From positions 52,635,119-52,699,118 of the forward strand of contig CM043952.1 in NCBI GenBank assembly GCA_014529385.2: a stretch of 64,000 nt of DNA, written 5' to 3'. The translations under genes were made by a program, and so were the position numbers. The first letter of the stretch is position 1; each line of letters begins with the position of its first letter. Of this stretch, positions 13,301 to 26,400 are shown piece after piece. The DNA comes from Adiantum capillus-veneris. Taxonomy: Eukaryota; Streptophyta; Polypodiopsida; Polypodiales; Pteridaceae. The notes under the pieces are model-generated. The model ran no database searches. It was given only the letters and a program-made list of their open reading frames with translations, and was not told the DNA's origin.

Positions 13301-13806
13301 AGTTTATGCCCTCTACCAAGGATGAGGACATGGAAATCCCATGAGTTGTTGTAGAGAAGCCAACCCACTTGGCTAAATTACCCGAAGCTGCCAGGCTCGA
13401 AGGCAGGCGAGAAAATAAGTGAGCAATACATGGTGAAAAACCTAACGGGGGCGCCATCAAATTGTTCACTTGCTCGCCTAACCTATCTTGCATCATGATG
13501 AGAAAGATATGTAAAACCCTTTTGGCAATCTTCGAGACCTTCAAACCAGGCCAGGCGACAGACAATATCTTTTTCTTTCAAGATACATATAGATGTGCAT
13601 ACGATCTGTCTGGTCAGCCTTCTCACGAGGTGATACATGCATTGTATCAAAGGATTATGTTTTTTCCATCTTATCACCTCCAGGACTTTGAAGAAGCTTT
13701 CTACACCGACTTCTTCACAATCAGCATGGACATATTCCGCCCGATGCTACTGGCTCAACATGCGAGATATGAGTCACTTCTCAAGATGAGAGAAAGCCTA
13801 CATTGA
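10380..13806 (+). pseudogene. Coiled-coil-rich ORF of a non-autonomous LTR element (decayed)
   Basis: One reading frame runs from the ATG at 10380 to about 12500 with stops at 10662, 11169 and 12150 (plus others near 11188-11224), then shifts frame near 12500 and continues to 13354; a further related stretch is open at 13462-13806. The middle has a Pro/Ser/Glu/Lys-rich linker (about 11640-11840) and the 12171-12950 part is strongly heptad-like, rich in Glu, Lys, Leu and Gln, predicting a long coiled coil. No Gag zinc knuckle, protease or reverse transcriptase is visible. It ends 50 bp before an LTR, preceded by a purine-rich tract, so it fills the interior of an LTR element dependent on others for replication. 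I do not recognise the protein family. Confidence 0.6.
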
Positions 13807-13857
13807 AGAAGCAGCTCAACAGCCATGTCGGGGACGACATGAACAAGGAGGAGGGAG

Positions 13858-14718
13858 TGTTAGCGGCTGGACACACCCTACGGCAAATGAATGCTCGGCG
13901 GAATATTATTTTTTGTAATTATTCATTTATTGAGAAAAATCGACATTTCACCTTTGTAAATATTGGGGCTTACAGAATTTTCTAGATTGTATCCCATTTT
14001 TGACATTTAGATTGAGTAAATGGTTAAATTGGAACATTAGGGTTTGAGACTGTAAGGTATTTATACCACCTTTTGACCTTAATGAAAAAACCTTTGTCAT
14101 TTTAAAAAAAGCAGTTTCTGTGAGTGAGCGTACTGTGTACGAGAGAGAGTGAGAGCTTCATCTTGATGCTACGCACGCACTGATGGTCAGAATTGAGTGC
14201 GGGGAAGTGCAGCGTGTTGCCCCCGACAAGAGCTACGCGCCAATACCTACATTGCGGGCGTACGGTCTGGTTTTGCTAGCTCGACCCACAAGCTTCATCT
14301 GGTGATTGGGTGAGCATACGTTATATGTTTTCTCATTTCAGCATATCCACGCGTTCGCATTGAGTAGAGATACACATTAGGCACTTTAGTTTTCGAAAAC
14401 CATGACCTGCAAATTTAGGGAGAGCGACCTATTGGTGTTAGTAGGGTCTCCTTCAAGTTCTATGGCGTTTCGAAACGGTTTGAAGGGTATTTGGCTCTTA
14501 GAAGCATTGTAGAAAATCTCCTCTTATGCACTCCTGAAGGCTGTAGCTTAGACATTGGGTAGAGACCTCTGTAGGAATTAGTCGAGAGTTGGTCGAGTGT
14601 AGATTGACACCCTATGCTTGCTTCCACACGCCTGCGGGTCGAGCTTCGTCCTTAGCAGACAAATCTTGTTGGGTGAGTTCTCGTTGTGCTGACGTCCGTC
14701 GCGGCGTATCCGCCAACA
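13858..14718 (+). repeat. 3' LTR of the non-autonomous element
   Basis: Starts TGTTAGCGGCTGG and ends CGTATCCGCCAACA, so the ends are short inverted repeats of the TG..CA type. It is immediately preceded by the purine-rich tract AAGGAGGAGGGAG (13845-13857), a good polypurine tract. The matching 5' LTR is not in the window, so the boundary rests on these signals alone. Confidence 0.6.
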
Positions 14719-15483
14719 ATTAGAGAGGGATTAACCACTAATTAGGTAAGATCTAGTTAATCTAATCATCATAGGCAATCATAAGAAGTAAGAGAGAGGC
14801 ATAGTGAGAGAGAATGAATCATTGATTAGTGTTAATCAAGTCTCATGAGCAAGGAGAAGCTCAAGCACTCCATAGCCTCACACCTCAAGAGCTCTTACCA
14901 AAGAGTTCTCTCAACAAATGACTTGAGAACCCTAATTTATTTTACACACTGCCTTATATACCTAGGGTAAAAATATGTAATATCCGGCCATCCAAGGCCT
15001 TTAGGGCTCACCACTTACTAAATCTGCAACCTAGTCACAGTAAGTGACCTATTGTTTACAACTTGGAACTCCCATTGAGCCCGTAACACATTAAATATTA
15101 CAATGGCTTGAAATAAATCGAGAATTTATAATACGTGACCATTTTGGAAAACCGTGAAAAATGTGTAATTCCAATCTTTACTGCTTCTTTGTATTCATCC
15201 TCGATGTGCATTCGTACGTCTTGGTCTTTAGCAGTTTCCGTTAATTGATGTTTAACAAATATTGACCTCACTGTTGTCAATGTATCTATACAATCCTTCA
15301 CTCTCATGATTTGTAATCCAAAATCTCTCAACAAAATTGTTCTTTATCCACTGCAAGTTTGGAAGATCCATTATGGGTGGATGCTCCTCTATCCTTGGTA
15401 TCCCGAAGCTTCTCTAAGCTTCGGGAGTTTGAATCTAAAGAGGACATGATTTATGGATTTTATAGCTCTAGCTTGATGCAAGA
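14719..15483. other. Unassigned spacer with a perfect short hairpin
   Basis: No gene recognised. A perfect inverted repeat lies at 15401-15426: 11-nt arms TCCCGAAGCTT / AAGCTTCGGGA around CTCT. The last five bases (CAAGA, 15479-15483) are the probable target duplicate of the minus-strand element that follows. A minus open frame at 15334-15098 matches nothing I know. Confidence 0.5.
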
Positions 15484-15524
15484 TGTGAAGACAAGGGAAG
15501 AATAGAGCTTGGAATCCACCTCCC

Positions 15525-16191
15525 TGTAAGGTCTCTGACCCCTACCAAAAAGGACACCGTTGTACCATGGAATGAACATAATGAAAAAAGTTACTATTTT
15601 TTGTAGTTTTTCGAATTCTGTCAGTGCCATGATGTTTAGAATGTTTTAAAGCTTCGAAATGTGAATTAAAATAATTTTTGTGAAAATTTTCCAAAAATAG
15701 TAAGTTTTTGGTCACCCGACCCGTCCAGTTTTGACTGTCTCGAAAAACTGCACCCTGTACCCTGAATTTGAAAAAATGCATTTTCGAACCCCGGGAGCTA
15801 CTAAATATGGTAGGTAATCGGACAGATACGCCTTAGTTAGATCTTAGTATAGCAATTTACGGCATTAAATTCCGACTTGTATGGCCCGTTTTAGCCTAAA
15901 ACAAATTTTTCCTAAAGTTGTGCGGGGAGGCACCGGGGCTCAAGGCTGTGTGGGAACAGGTTCCAGGCCACTTAGAGCCTACTTTAGTAGCTAGGGGATG
16001 CCCTCTTGTCTTGTGGGAGTTGTAGGAAAGTTTCCAAGCTTGAGAGTGAATGTGAGAGCCAGTTGGACTAGCTAACTAGACACCTGGTAGGTAGGTAACT
16101 AGACTTGCCAATGCATGAAGTGAGTGCTCATTCAGATGCAAATAGCAAGCCTGTTCGATTTTCGGCTTGAAGGAGCCTATTTAAGAGTGTT

Positions 16192-16241
<50 letters not shown>

Positions 16242-18357
16242 CTTACACACCTACTCAGTAAACACACACACACACTTACACACACACCTTGGGAAGGTGT
16301 TACCGGCACACATAGTTTTTGGAGAAGAAGCAAAGGAGGGAAGTGCTGCCCGATTCTCGTCTTGAGAACTCCATTGGATCAGAAATTTGAAAGGATTTCA
16401 GCCCCTAATCATGGTAATATTGATTTAATTTATGCTCTTCTGTAAACCTCTTCATCATTCTCTTAATTCCTCATCTACTATGCTTACTCCTAGGTATAAT
16501 TCTCAATAGCTGCTCTCTAATTCTCCATATCAATATTCTATTACATAATCATCATCTAATAGCTAATTATGCAGTCATTAATCTCTCCTAATCATAGATC
16601 AATGCATGATTAGTAAGAGAAATCTCTCTCTAGGAAGCATAGCAATTAATTGTTAAGTCGGTAATGATGTAGATTTGGTCAAATTCATTCTATTACCACA
16701 CAGTATTGGTGTAACTAACTTAGATTCAATTTACTCATAGATAAAGATGTAATTAAGGTAAATTAATCCGTCAATTAGCCACTAAGAAGGGAATTTTCTC
16801 TCACCTATGCATACGGTAATTCTACATCTTTCTATTTGCTTTAGGAAGGTGATTGAGCATGTCTAATTCATCTCACTAGTAATTTAATTAGTAAAATTCT
16901 GAAATTCTTAATTATCTAAGCCAAGTGATTAAATTTAGAGTCGGTTCCCATAGGACAAGTAAAGTATTATCCATAAAATTACTATGTCTTGAAGGAAAAT
17001 CTAATCCTCTCGTATAAGAAGGATTGTTCAGTGATTCTAATCTGTCATCTTGATTGTTATGATACTACCGAACATTAGCTCTTTTCTCCAAGTTTTTCAA
17101 TTAAGTAGTGAATATAAAATGGCCTCGGTAAAAGAGAACTCGCTTTGGTGGTGCCCACAACCGCAAGGCGGGAACGAGCAACGTGAATGGGAAAGGAAAA
17201 GCTTCCATGGACAAGCAAGTACCGGCCATCTCACGGGCTATTGACGAGGAAATGGAGGAGGTAGGTCACAATTTTATTCAAGTTGTTTAATTTAACATGG
17301 ATACGATTAGGTAGGAAAGAGCATATCCCTAAACATGTTGGAGAAATCCGACGGAAACCTCCGCATTTGAATTCAATTGTATACTAAATTCTAAGTAGGA
17401 AAAAATGGTTGATGGATATTGTTTGGAATAGGAAAGAATACTGTTTTCAATAGCAAAGAATGTCTCCTAGGGAAAATTTAGCTCGGCATGTTCATTCTAT
17501 TTCCAATGTTGAACTAGTCCCGATCCCCCTACTGATCAAAGGGGGAGGCTCGCGACGATTTCACAGTAGCTAGAGTTACTAGCTTAGGGCCTTTACCCAC
17601 GACTTGCTTTCTATACGGTGGGAACCCACGTCTTGCTTTCTATGCGGTGGGAATGTCCATGTCGTGCTTTCTATGCAGTGGACATACCTAGTTGTATGGG
17701 CAACTAGGCGACAACGGGAGGAGTAAACTCTCGCTAGAGGGGGGATGTTGTACCTCCAGAACATTGGAATTTTAATGAATAAGTTTGAGTAGAATTTTTA
17801 CTAGAGTTTTTGTCTCGGTGCCGCTTTGCAATACTGGTTGAAGGGCTGTCTTAATGAGCATTGTGATTCGGAACCTAATCAAGGAATTTTTATGTTGAAC
17901 AACCATTGTGGCAGTAATTAGGACACACAAGGAAGTGTGAGTGTGGGGTTGGAAAGTGGGGGCTTGGCTCAGGTTGCCAATGCCTATGAGAAGGGTGGTC
18001 TCGATTGGTTGGGAATTCTCTGTCCCCATAGTGTTTAAATCAATACTAGTATTACTCATTGCCCCTAGAGCGGCGAAGTCTCAAGTGTACGTGCCTCTGA
18101 GACATGGGAAAAAAGGCACTCCGGATTTCTCTCCTCTTGGAAGGTGGGTCTTAGGATCGCTAGATAAGTTAAGTGTGCTTCCCCTGCGAGGTGGAGCTAG
18201 ATCTCATTGCTAGTAGGCTCGAACTCGACTCACTTTGTGATGAGAGATCGTCCGCTAGATGAACCCTGAACCACTTTGTTTGCTCCCGCTATAGATCTAG
18301 TGGCCACCAGGTTTACCATCAGATCCGCCGTTTAGATGACGGGGTGGGGACCTCACA
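15525..18357 (+). repeat. 5' LTR of element 2
   Basis: 2.83-kb LTR related to those of element 1, with a (CA)n tract at about 16194-16238. Ends ACCTCACA and is followed by CC and the primer-binding site. Confidence 0.88.
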
Positions 18358-18359
18358 CC

Positions 18360-18372
18360 TGGTATCAGATCC
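18360..18372 (+). other. Primer-binding site of element 2
   Basis: TGGTATCAGATCC directly after the LTR matches the tRNA-Met type site of element 1, with a change at the 3' end. Confidence 0.75.
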
Positions 18373-18458
18373 AAGGTTAGGCTTAGAAATAAATTCGTAT
18401 TGTTTGAATATTTAAAAGGAACTAAAAGTATATAGGTAGCTGATCCGAATTCCTTGCA

Positions 18459-19130
18459 TTGGTGTTGCAGGAAGATCCCCTGCTAGAATATCGGAAGTTC
18501 CAAGTGTTTGAGCTTATTTACGAACAAGCTCGACGATCCCCAATTTACCAATTCAGGCGAGATGTCATGGAGATACTGATGAAGGCTCATACACCGCACT
18601 CTACTCGCATCGATAGAGGATGGGGACTTGATTGGACACTTACAGGAGGGGTTTACTACAGTAACGCTCGGAAGCTAGGATGCCTGGCTACTGATTTGAA
18701 GAAGATACGTTTGGGAGAAGAGTTGAGGGTGGTGGAGACATTCTACTTGCTGCCTACATGATTGGACCTGACTGTCTCTGACGACACCAATCAAACCCTC
18801 AATGAGTGGCTTTTGGAGAAGGTCACCAATGTAATCCCAACAAACAGAGTTAGGACTTTTGGAGTACCAAAAGAAGAATCCCAGCTCGACACCATAGTTT
18901 ACTATCCTCTCAAGGATGAGTATAGAAACAACTTTACAAATAAAGTAGAGTATCATGTGAACACAATCTGCTAGGCGTATCCTATACGCAAATCCAAAAA
19001 TCCATGTAATAAAGTGATCACGAATTACCCTAAACCTCAAGGGGTTTCGATTGTAATAAATTTTCATCAATAAAGTGTTTTTTTGTCTCTGAATCTCTGT
19101 CTCTCGATAAAGTGGGATCATGAATTTTAT
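18459..19130 (+). pseudogene. Foreign segment in the leader of element 2, possibly a captured gene
   Basis: Between the primer-binding site and gag lies a block absent from element 1. It reads as one frame of about 170 codons (18459-18974) with a single TGA at 18759-18761, followed by about 150 bp containing several AATAAA-like signals (for example near 19010 and 19068). The protein has motifs such as FQVFELIYEQARR and RIDRGWG and matches no retroelement domain I know. A TTGCAG just before 18471 looks like a splice acceptor. Coding body plus polyadenylation-like tail suggests capture of the 3' part of a cellular transcript. Function unknown. Confidence 0.5.
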
Positions 19131-19191
19131 TTAAGTCTCATGTCTATTTGAAATCCAAGTAATGGTATCAAGAATCTCGTATAAACCATGT

Positions 19192-20140
19192 AGGCACCAC
19201 CTGCTGCTCTCTACTCGGTAGTGCAAGAGAAGAAGCTCCTCCTCAAACAAGCCCAACCTCCGATATTTAAGGGCGAGGAGGCAAATGTGGAGAGAGATGT
19301 GGAAGTGTGGATGGAAGCAATGGATGACTACTTTGAAGCTGCAGAAATCCAACCCATGAATCAAACCATGCTTACGATGTTCCGCTTGTCTGGCGATGCC
19401 AAGATATGGTGGAAGCAACATTGCAGGGACTTGGATATTAAGGGATCTTCCCAATCCTGGGAAGACATCAAGGCTGCAGTGATGGGAAGTTACTTACCAC
19501 CCGCTTATAAAACCTTGAAGATGAACGAGTTCTTTTCACTTTAGCAGCAGCTGACTTCGTCTGTCGAAGAGTATTATGCAAATTTTTTCACTCTTCGGAG
19601 ATATTCTCCTAAGATGACCTTGGAATAGGTAGAGAGGTTTTGCGAAGGGCTAATCGACCCTTTGAATACTCGGTTGGAAGCTCTCAGACCAACAACACTA
19701 CAGGATGCCTTGCTGAGGGCCAAACCTTTAGCTCTTGAAGTACAAAAAATTAATCAGAATATGAGGAATCATTTAGCAGAGGACAAGGACAAATGTTTGG
19801 AATAATAGACCAGCCAACCAAGCATATGACCAGCGCCCTATTGTGGCTACCACCACTAACCATGGAGTTCCCAGATGTTCGATGCTATGGTTGTGGCAAG
19901 TTTGGACATTACAGATCCAAGTGCCCAAGAAACACTCAGGAAACCAACGCTAATGCCATACCCTTGACTGCCCATTGGCATGGACAATCTAATGGAAGAG
20001 GAGGACGTGGAAGGATGAACAGAGGGCGAGGGTGTGGAGCTACTACCAGAGTGAATGCCACAGTGGTACAACCAACTGTGGGAGATGAAGCAGTAGAGAG
20101 AGAAACCTTGCATGCTACAATTGACAACCTCAATGGTTGT
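19192..20140 (+). pseudogene. gag: gag of element 2 (decayed)
   Basis: Same Gag as at 5519-6464: a conserved APPAALYSV start region, a capsid core with GDAKIWWKQH and SSVEEYYANF, and a CCHC knuckle (CYGCGKFGHYRSKCP, about 19882-19926). Stops at 19542 and 19626 and a frame change before the knuckle prevent a full product. Runs into the protease region without a clear gap. Confidence 0.85.
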
Positions 20141-20620
20141 GAGAAATATGCAGTCATTCATATGCCAGGATCTCTCAGAGGTGAACAATTTAACTTCCTT
20201 ATAGATTGTGGTAGTACTCTTTCATTTTTTTCACCCAGATGCATGAGGAAGGTTAAGCTAGATAATTATCCAACAAGAAAGCTATTTGTATAGTTAGGAA
20301 ATGGAAAGGAAGTAGTATCTCAACATTCTTCAGGAAAAATCGACTTTGATTTAGGGGGTCACCCAACTTCTGCCCAATTTCGAACCCTACCCTTAGGATT
20401 CTTTGATGGGATACTAGGATGGACTGGTTAAAGCAAAATAAGGCCCACATCCATTGTGCACAGGGGAACTTTACCTTTACAGATAACTTGGGTAATGAAG
20501 TCTTAATCCAGGGGGAAAATGGGAGACCTAGGGCTACTCTAGTTAAGGCTAGCAGACTCTTGAAGGGACTAAGAAAGGGGTAGCAAATTTATGTGGTAAA
20601 GATCAACAAGGTGGACCAAT
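20141..20620 (+). pseudogene. Retropepsin-like protease region of element 2
   Basis: The stretch FLIDCGSTLSFFSP (about 20193-20234) corresponds to the retropepsin active site, normally D-S/T-G; here it reads D-C-G. A stop at 20291-20293 and others near 20428 and 20580 break the frame. Position between the Gag knuckle and reverse transcriptase fits gypsy gene order. The protease would normally process the Gag-Pol polyprotein. Confidence 0.7.
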
Positions 20621-20646
20621 CAGATAGCTCACTTCGACCAAACTAG

Positions 20647-22020
20647 TTGAGGGAGTGTGATGATGTATTCCCTGAAGACCTTACCAATCTTCCACCACAT
20701 AGAGAAGTCGATCATGAGATTGAGACTATCCCTGGATGTGAACCTATCTCAAAAAGACCTTATAAAATGTCACTTCCAGAGGCCATCGAACTCAAGGAAC
20801 AACTTAGGCAACTCATTGAGCAAGGATTCATTCGACCCAGTACTTCTCTTTGGGTGCACCAGCTCTTTTTCAAAAGAAGAAGGATGGAACCTTAAGGATA
20901 TGCATAGATTACTGTGGACTGAACCAGGTAACTGTCAAAAACAAGTATCCAATTCCAAGGATTGATGAACTCTTGGACATGCTCCATGGCGCCAGAATGT
21001 TTACAAAGATTGATCTAAGGTCAGGATATTACCAAATCAGGATCAAGGAATCAGATATTCCAAAGACAACTTTCAACACTAGGTATGGACACTACGAATT
21101 CACAGTAATGTCTTTTGGTCTAAAAAATGCTCCTGCAAGCTTCAATCGACTTATGCAGGATATTTTCATACCTTATCTGGATGATTTTGTCTTGGTTTTC
21201 TTTGATGACATTCTGATCTATTCTAAGAATGAGGCAGATCACAAAGAACATGTTTGCAAAGTACTTGATCTCCTTCGAGAACACCAACTTTACGCCAAAG
21301 AGAGAAAGTGTACGTTTTGCTCACCAAAGGTCAATTATCTTGGATTTGTCATATCGGCCGAAGGAATTTCAGTGGACCCAGATAAAGTCAAGGATATCGT
21401 TGATTGGCCTCAACCATCTACCGTCAGCGAAGTAAGAGGATTTCTTGGGATAACGGGATGGTACAAGTTTTTTGTCAAGGATTATGCACGTATTGCTGCA
21501 CCTTTGACGGAACTCCTGATGAAAGGAATGAGGATCGAATGGAAGACCGATCATGAGTCTAGTTTTTCTAAGCTAAAAGAATTCTTCGTCTCGACTCCTA
21601 TGTTAAAGCTTCCAGATTTCAGTAAGGAATTTGAAGTAGCGACGATGCTAGAAAATTTGCTCTAGGCGGAGTTCTTACTCAAGAAGGAAGACCGGTGGCG
21701 TATACTTCGCGAAAGCTGAGGGATCATGAGAAGAATTATCCTACTCAGGATTTGGAACTTTTAGCGGTTATAAATGAGTTGAAGTTATGGAGACATTATC
21801 TTCTCAAACGCAAGTTTCAGCTGGTTGCAGACCACAAGAGCTTAAAATGGATTTTTACTCAACCTTTTCTCAATATGTGACAACGGCGATGGATAGAGCT
21901 TTTACAAGAATATGACCTTGACATAAAGTATAGACCAGGGAAGGAAAATGTAGTTGCAGATGGACTTAGCCGAAAATCTTTTGTCGAAGCTCTCTCTATT
22001 CCAAACAACCCTATCTGGGA
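20647..22020 (+). pseudogene. pol: Reverse transcriptase and RNase H of element 2
   Basis: The RT begins in one frame (20647-20895) and continues in another (20850-21665), implying a small frameshift around 20860. Conserved blocks include [25 protein letters not shown] and the polymerase motif read as FFDDILIYS (YVDD in most relatives; both metal-binding Asp kept). RNase H follows a second frame break near 21660, with TSRKLRDHEKNYPTQDLELLAV and VADHKSL, a TGA at 21878, and a GKENVVADGLSRK end. Product would copy the element RNA into DNA in the cytoplasmic particle. Confidence 0.9.
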
Positions 22021-22039
22021 CAGAATCAAAGAAGAATCT

Positions 22040-23425
22040 TTGGTAGATCCAGAATACCAGCGTATAGTATCATTAGTCCAACAGAATAAGATTCCTGAAG
22101 CTAAAGATTACTCTCTTATGAGAGGATGTCTTTACTACAGACATAGACTCTGTTTACCCAAAGACCCAGATTTAAAGAAGGCTATTCTGTATGAAGCACA
22201 TGATAGCCCTACATCTGGACATCCAGTCTATGTTAAGCCTCTTCATGCTGTGAGAAGGATTTATTTTTGGTATGGAATGAAAGGAGACATACTTCGCTAT
22301 GTGAGGCAATGTCTTTCTTGTCAGCGGATAAAAGCTGAAAGAATCAAGCTACCAGGGAAACTTCAACCTCTTGACATACCCCAGATGAAATGGGAACGCA
22401 TCAGTATGGACTTCGTTACAGGATTACCTTCTACAGGAGGTTATGACTCTGTTTTCGTGGTTGTTGATATGCTCATGAAAGTGGCACATTTACTACCCAT
22501 AAAGACAACCTTTACTGCTTCAGATATTAGTCGGGTATTCATCAAGGAGATTTTTAGGTTACATGGTTTACCCAAGCGTATCGTCAGTGATAGAGATGCC
22601 AACTTTACATCGAAATTTTGGACTTCTCTTTTCCAATCTATTGGGTCACAATTAGCCTTCAGTACATCGTATCATCCGAAGACAGATGGGCAGACTGAAA
22701 GAGTAAATCAAGTCATTGAGGACATTCTCAGGGCTTATTGTTCGCATGAGCCAAAGAAGTGGTTACAATATCTTCCTTTGGTAGAATATGCCTACAATTC
22801 TTCCGAACACAGAAGCATTGGAATGTCACCCTTCAAAGCTCTTTATGGAGAGGACTGTTTAGCACCACTGAACTTCTCAGATCCAACCATAAGGGTAGAA
22901 GCCTCTAGGAAGATGTTAGAAGATATGGAAGTTCATACTACAACTATTCTCCAAGACATTCAGGCCGCTCAGGATAGACAGAAGCACTATGCAGATAAGA
23001 ACCGTTCGGAAACAACTTTCAAAGAAGGAGATAAGGTTTTTCTGCGAGTCCGACCGAAGAAAAGCAACTTATCACTAGGCAGATACAAGAAGCTAAGCCC
23101 AATATATTGTGGACCATTCGAGATTGTTAAGGTTGTGAGTGACCAGGCCTACAAGATAAAGTTACCTTAAAACTTGAAGGTTCACGATGTATTCCACGTC
23201 AGCTTACTCAAACCCTACATCCCTAATCCTGATCAATTCTTGGACTCAGACTAGATAGTCATGCAAGCACAAGGAGTTCTTGAGCTCCAACCTGACGGAA
23301 AGAAAGTTACGCACCAGAACAATCACGGAACATCTAGTAAAGTGGAAGGATTACCCCGAGGAAGATGCAACTTTGGAGGATGAACCAAAGTTCATAAAAG
23401 ATTACCCAAACAAATTCTTGAGATG
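22040..23425 (+). pseudogene. pol: Integrase with chromodomain-like tail of element 2
   Basis: Open over 22040-23170. It has the HHCC zinc-binding region (H-x3-H in HDSPTSGH, then CLSCQ), the catalytic core with Asp in ISMDFVTGLP, Asp in VSDRDANF and Glu in TERVNQVIED, and the GPFEIVKV module after the core. After the stop at 23168 the frame continues as LKVHDVFHVSLLKPY, and in another frame near 23320-23420 a chromodomain-like piece is readable (EHLVKWKDYPEEDAT, then FIKDYP). Chromodomains direct integration to particular chromatin. The integrase core itself looks intact. Confidence 0.9.
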
Positions 23426-23457
23426 AAGAAATCTCAAATTCTTCACGTTGGGGAGGT

Positions 23458-26400
23458 TGTAAGGTCTCTGACCCCGACCAAAAAGAGCACCCTTGTACCA
23501 TGGAATGAACATAATGGAAAAAGTTACTGTTTTTAGCAATTTTCCAAATTCTGTCAGTGCCATGATGTTTAGAATGTTTTAAAGATTCAAAATGTGAATT
23601 AAAATAAATTTTGTGAAAATTTTCCAAAAATAATAAGTTTTGGTCACCCGACCCGTCCAAATTTGACCGTCTCGAAAAAACTGCACCCGTACCCCGAATT
23701 TGAAAAAATGCATTTTCGAACCCCGAGAGCTGCTAAATATGGCAGTTACTCGAACAGATACACCTTATTTAGAGCTTAATATAGCAATTTACGGCATAAA
23801 ATTCCGACTCGTATGGCCCATTTTAGCCTAAAAACCAATTTTTCCTAAAGTTGTGCGGGGAGGCACTGGGGCTCAACGCTGTGTGAGAACAGGTTCCAGG
23901 CCACTCAGAGCCTGCTTTAGCAGCTAGGGGGCGCCCTCTTGTTTTGTGGGAGTTCTAGGAGAGTTTTCAAGCTTGAGAGTGAGAGTGAGAGCCAGTTAGA
24001 CTAGCTAACTGGACACTTGGTAGGCATGTAACTAGACTTGCCAATGCATGAAGTGATTGCTCATTCAGATGCAAATAGCAAGCCTGGTCGATTTTCAGCT
24101 TGAAGGATACTATTTAAGAGTGTGCTTGTCATAATAATCAATATCTAATTCTCCTAAATGATTTTCTCATATTAAACTGATCATTTAATGTGGGGAAGTG
24201 CCAAGGGAGAAAAAGCTAGAATATTGGTTAAGCTAGCAGACCGGCCACAATTAGGGATCCAAAGGAGGGAAAATAGGGATCCAAAGGGGGGGCCATCTGC
24301 AAAAGAGCCATGTGAAACAATGGCCCAAAAAGACCCTAAGGTTCAGCCCATTAAGACTTCCAAAATGCTAAGGTTCCAAAATTCAAAGGTTGAGTCCAAA
24401 GGTCAACCCTAGGGAAAATTGGATGCTTTGTGTGTGCCCTAAAAGTCTTTGCACATCCCTACATGGGAGGGGGCGAGCCCCAAAGCTAGGGGATGAGAGA
24501 GAAAGCCACACACACACACACAGGCTCCCTTTACACAAAGGGAATGAGGGACACATGTCAGCTCCCTAGGCCAGATGCCCACAAGGTGTGCCCAATTCCT
24601 ATTGGAAGACCCTTGAAGTGGACCAATGAGAATTAAGCTAGAGTAAATGTAGTTTAATTAATTTAAAAACATTTAATAAAAGAAACCAATGAGAAATAAG
24701 TCTCCTAGAAGACTATTGGGCAGTCTCCCAAAGGGTCCAATGAGCATTCAGGAGCCCCATGGCTTGCCTGATTCCTATTGGCCAGGAGACAAAGGGGTCC
24801 AATGAGAGTTTTGTTTAATTATTTAATTATCTAAAGCTCTCACAAAAGGGGAAAGGGGGACACATGTCTAAAGGCTATCACTTATGCTGCTTAATTCCTA
24901 TTGGCTTGACCTGGGGAGGTCCAATGAGGCAAAAGCCAGACCTATTTAGCAGCTAGGGCTCGCCCAAGAGAGAGAGGGGGCTGATTTTTGCTTGGCATTG
25001 ACACACACACACTCACACTTGACCATGTGTGAAGGAAGAATACTCTATCTCCTCCCAAGCTTTAATGGAGAGCTCATCACCTACTCCAAGCTTGTGAGAT
25101 AGAAGCCTACATCAACACTCTCTTGGCATGTGGATGCAAATCCAACCAAGAGCCAAGCTTCAATGCATGCTCATCTTCTCTACCAAGCTAATTACTAAGC
25201 TAAGCTATGCTAATATGAGTGATTATGTGAGGAGATGTACATCTTTCTCGTAAGATACTTCTTTTTCCTCTCAATCTACTCTCATACCCTGCTAGCTCTC
25301 ACCATCTTCGAAGGTGTGTGAGGTCTTGGGTCTGAGAACGGGGATAATTCAAGTTTTGTTTGATTAAGTGTTTTGCTTGGTGTATGAAGCTTCCATCTTC
25401 ATTGCACTAGCTAGTCTTGAAGGAACACAAAGAATTGTATTGTACAATGTCTCTCTTGATGGGAGAAACCATAATACAAAGCCTTTTGGAGGGGGGACCG
25501 GCTCCATGCAAATCCGGTCCTCAACTGTTGTCAATAGCTTAATTGCTCTCTCTTTTGAAAGTATTGTCGATGCTATCTAACTAGGTGTTATGCTTTTTGT
25601 TGCTCTCTCCATCCAAGCACTCTTGTAATTCTCATTAGGAATCAATTCTAATGAAATGCCCACTATGTTCATTCTAATTTCCGCTACACATAAGATTCTA
25701 GGCCATTAAATGTTACAGTGCTCACACACACATACACACACACATGCTCACACACCCACTCAGTACACACACACCTTTGGAAGGTGTTGCCGCCACACAT
25801 AGTTTTTGGAGAAGAAGAAAAGAAGGGAAGTGCTGCCCGATTCTCGTCTTGAGAACTCCATTGGATCAGAAATTCAAAAGGAATTCAGCCCCTAATCACG
25901 GTAATATTGATTTAATTTATGATCCTCTGTAAACCTCTTCATCATTCTCTTAATTCCTCATTTACTATGCTTAATCCTAGCTATAATTCTCAATAGCTGC
26001 TCTCTAATTCTCCATATCAATATTCTATTACATAATCATCATCCAATAGCTAATTATGCAGCCATTAATCTCTCTGGAGGCAGCATAGCAATTAATTGTT
26101 AAGACGGTAATGATGTAGATTTGGTCAAATTCATTCTATTACCACATAGTATTGGTGTAACTAACTTAGATTCAATTTACTCATAGATTAAGATGTAATT
26201 AAGGGAAATTAATCCATCATTAAGCCACTAAGAAGGGAATTTTCTCTCACCTATGCATACGGTAATTCTACATCTTTCTATTTTCTTTAGGAAGGTGATT
26301 GACCATGTCTAATTCATCTCTCCAGTAATTTAATTAGTAAAATTCTGAAATTCTTAATTATCTAAGCTAAGTGATTAACTTTAGAGGCAGTTCCCATAGA

